This document shows positions 62,389-64,000 of a stretch of DNA of 64,000 nucleotides, in pieces. The position numbers and the translations under genes were made by a program. Within the stretch, counting starts at the first letter, position 1, and each line of letters begins with the position of its first letter. Below the pieces are notes generated by a model. The model saw only the letters and a program-made list of their open reading frames with translations, ran no database searches and had not been told where the DNA came from. This stretch comes from Alistipes sp. (GTDB lineage: Bacteria; Bacteroidota; Bacteroidia; Bacteroidales; Rikenellaceae), in NCBI GenBank assembly GCA_017560425.1, contig JAFZEX010000020.1, forward strand, positions 27,604 to 91,603. The letters run 5' to 3'.

Positions 62389-62423
62389 AGTATCAGGAGG
62401 CATCGAAATTATTACTCATTAAT

Positions 62424-62448
62424 GGTTGGTGGCTTTTCGCCACCAACC
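62424..62448 (+). terminator. Hairpin terminator, weak T-tract
   Basis: GGTTGGTGGC and GCCACCAACC form a perfect 10-bp stem with a 5-nt loop; only TT follows, so strength is uncertain. Confidence 0.65.
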
Positions 62449-62488
62449 TTACTTGACGGTATTACACTAATTTAACATCTAATAAATT

Positions 62489-63208
62489 ATGAGTACTGAA
62501 CTTGATAAGGTACTGAGTAAAGTGCGCAAATTAATTGAAGAGCAAATATTGTCTTTACTATGCGATAAGCTAATCAATAAAAACAATGTATTGAAGCATA
62601 TAAATTTAGATAATAAATTTTTAGTTCTTCCTGCCAATGAGTATGAAATATTTAATAAGTATATCTCCAATGGACATAATAAAGAACAATTTGACAAATG
62701 GGTTATATTTAAGTGGGAAGAAAAAACATATCATGCAATGACAGTACAGGAATACATTGATAAAAATTTGCCGTTCTATCATATTACGCCTGCCATAAAC
62801 AAGGATGGCATTTTAAGAGGTGGCCTTCATTGTGGGAAGGCTGTTAAAGCGATATGTGTTGTTAGGAGTGATGATAAGGATATTTGGCGTGATATAGCAG
62901 AATCTCAACTGTCAGCTGGGGGTAAGCACAATGAATTTATTGTTATAAAATTGTTGCCTAGAACACACGGCATTAAGGCAGTTGATGTTGCACAGGACAC
63001 AATACAAGAACGAACTTCTCCTTTGCACAATTATATTGTAAAAAAAGTAATAAATGTTGCAGAAGGTGATTTTATTGATAATTTTTCAATAAAAGAAGGA
63101 CATGGTAAACCTGTTGATAAATGTAAAATACAAAGTTTAACAGGATATTTGAGAGAAGGTTTACCAATGCTTAGTGATGATCTTAAACGTCTATTAGGGG
63201 AGGATTAG
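62489..63208 (+). CDS. ADP-ribosyltransferase-like (DarT/KptA-type pattern) protein, function unknown
   Basis: A 239-aa cytoplasmic protein. The N-terminal about 90 aa are helical (LSKVRKLIEEQILSLLCDKL). A segment from about 88 reads LPFYHITPAINKDGILRGGL, the H-x-T then I-L-x-x-G-L pattern seen where NAD-binding ADP-ribosyltransferase-fold proteins (DarT, KptA, toxin ARTs) begin. Further on come KAICVVRSDD, EFIVIKLLP and TSPLHNYIVKKVINV. No classical R-S-E triad can be assigned with confidence. AT-rich, in the accessory region, followed by its own terminator. It could be a toxin, an RNA 2'-phosphotransferase relative, or neither. Confidence 0.6.
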   Translation: MSTELDKVLSKVRKLIEEQILSLLCDKLINKNNVLKHINLDNKFLVLPANEYEIFNKYISNGHNKEQFDKWVIFKWEEKTYHAMTVQEYIDKNLPFYHITPAINKDGILRGGLHCGKAVKAICVVRSDDKDIWRDIAESQLSAGGKHNEFIVIKLLPRTHGIKAVDVAQDTIQERTSPLHNYIVKKVINVAEGDFIDNFSIKEGHGKPVDKCKIQSLTGYLREGLPMLSDDLKRLLGED

Positions 63209-63222
63209 ACCTCCCTTTTCTT
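63197..63222 (+). terminator. Hairpin terminator overlapping a stop codon
   Basis: GGGAGG (63198-63203) pairs with CCTCCC (63210-63215), followed by TTTTCTT. The stop codon lies in the loop. The following 63223-63495 shows no gene. Confidence 0.75.
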
Positions 63223-63526
63223 ATGCTATAAATTAACCGCTAATATCCATTATCGCCCCAACAACATTCACTTATATACAAAAATGAATATTCACAAAAA
63301 CAGTAATATTATCTAAATCAGCATTTTACAAAATACTAAAGTATCCAACATAAAAGAAATCTCGCACTCAAAAAACGCACTAAACTATTTGCATATGCGA
63401 ATGTTAGTACGGATAACATATCGTTAGTTATCAACAAATAATGAGAATATTTGCTAAATAAACTTAACTTTTATGTTAATTTTGCAAAAATTGTATTATA
63501 TTTGTATCGTAATTAATGTCGCGACT

Positions 63527-64000
63527 ATGTCACAAGCAAAATTAGAAGTCATTGAGCAGTCTGAACTTGTAAGTCTTTACTCTATCAAATTTAACGGTGA
63601 AGATGTAACCGAATTCGAGAAGTTCCTTCAGAAGTTTAAGGATAACGCCGAGTTAAACGAGGACTTTCAGCGTATTGTATATGCCTTGAGCAAGATTCTT
63701 GATAGAGGTGCTTTAGAGCGTTACTTCAGACCCGAAGGAAGGATGAACGACAATGTGTGTGCTGTACCTATTGAGTCTGGAAAGCTGAGGTTGTATTGCT
63801 TGCGAATGTCTGACCAGATTTTGATTGTTGGTAATGGTGGAGTAAAGTCAACTCGCACATACAACGAGGACCCAATACTAAGTGGTTACGTTCTCGACCT
63901 TCAGAAATTTGAAAAGCTGATTAATGCGGGAATCAAGGATGGCTCGATAAGTGTTCAGGAGAAAGAGTTTATAGGAGTAGAAGACAAATCGTTTGAGTTA
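63527..64000 (+). CDS. Conserved hypothetical protein, HigB/Gp49-toxin-like, 3' truncated by window edge
   Basis: An ATG at 63527 opens a frame that runs off the window after 158 codons. A -7 box TATATTTG (63497-63504) lies 22 bp upstream. The visible protein has an acidic helical N-terminus (VTEFEKFLQKFKDNAELNED) and a core IVYALSKILDRGALERYFRP, then VCAVPIESGKLRLYCLRMSD and QILIVGNGGVKSTRTYNEDP. The RLYCLRM...ILIVGNGGVK arrangement resembles RelE/HigB-type mRNA interferase folds, in which case an antitoxin gene should follow outside the window. The assignment is by pattern only. Confidence 0.65.
   Translation, partial: MSQAKLEVIEQSELVSLYSIKFNGEDVTEFEKFLQKFKDNAELNEDFQRIVYALSKILDRGALERYFRPEGRMNDNVCAVPIESGKLRLYCLRMSDQILIVGNGGVKSTRTYNEDPILSGYVLDLQKFEKLINAGIKDGSISVQEKEFIGVEDKSFEL

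Noticed and set aside
1-64000. tRNA or rRNA genes
   Set aside because: I scanned for T-arm GGTTCRA-type sequences with matching acceptor stems and for rRNA core sequences and saw none; a tRNAscan-SE run would settle it.

Overview
The window looks like chromosome of a gut-type Bacteroidales (phylum Bacteroidota). The evidence is many SPII lipoproteins with BACON, DUF4493, PCMD and fimbrillin-like domains, promoters of the form TTTG-N19-20-TAnnTTTG, a btuB cobalamin locus, and DUF2723 and Omp28 genes. Codon use is GC-rich up to about 59.5 kb. From about 59.6 kb to the right edge the DNA is clearly AT-richer and looks accessory. An Alistipes/Rikenellaceae-like origin is possible but I cannot prove it.

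Layout. 0-1.3 kb: 3' end of an S9 peptidase. 1.5-11.5 kb: six tandem same-strand surface lipoproteins (BACON domains plus a recurring uncharacterised beta domain; one ends in an Omp28/thioredoxin-like domain). 11.6-15.2 kb: an M1 aminopeptidase lipoprotein convergent with glycerate kinase. 15.2-16.7 kb: a largely non-coding stretch with a sigma-54-type promoter, a 24-bp-arm palindrome, a cloverleaf-like inverted-repeat structure, a small membrane protein with a structured leader, and a 9-bp tandem repeat. 16.7-27.5 kb: another BACON lipoprotein, then a surface cluster (fimbrillin-like protein, three DUF4493-type lipoproteins, two related outer-membrane barrels, a PCMD lipoprotein). 27.6-47 kb: housekeeping genes (HAD phosphatase, engB, prs, rny, zapA with a coiled-coil partner, rimO-ftsY, a zinc-ribbon/YARHG protein, an M15 peptidase, a NamZ-like DUF1343 protein, prfB, cysS, a DUF2723 membrane glycosyltransferase, queG), with a probable 6S RNA between zapA and rny. 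47.1-56.3 kb: an acyl-CoA synthetase, then a cobalamin riboswitch and a four-gene B12 capture and uptake operon. 56.4-59.5 kb: guaB and guaA. 60.3-64 kb: AT-rich accessory genes (WG-repeat secreted protein, ADP-ribosyltransferase-like protein, truncated conserved gene).

How the parts fit together. The left third is devoted to cell-surface lipoproteins and barrels, probably for glycan or peptide capture with periplasmic and surface peptidases. The B12 operon pairs a TonB-dependent receptor with surface lipoproteins under riboswitch control. The middle is translation, RNA decay, nucleotide synthesis and cell-envelope maintenance.

The most notable unexplained signals are non-coding. One is a dispersed family of about 125-bp palindromic elements with TTTGTTGT-type terminal inverted repeats, three of which begin directly at the stop codon of a gene (rny, cysS, guaB). 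Another is the sigma-54-type promoter feeding a highly structured, apparently non-coding region at 15.3-15.7 kb. A third is a long structured leader at 16.17-16.37 kb.
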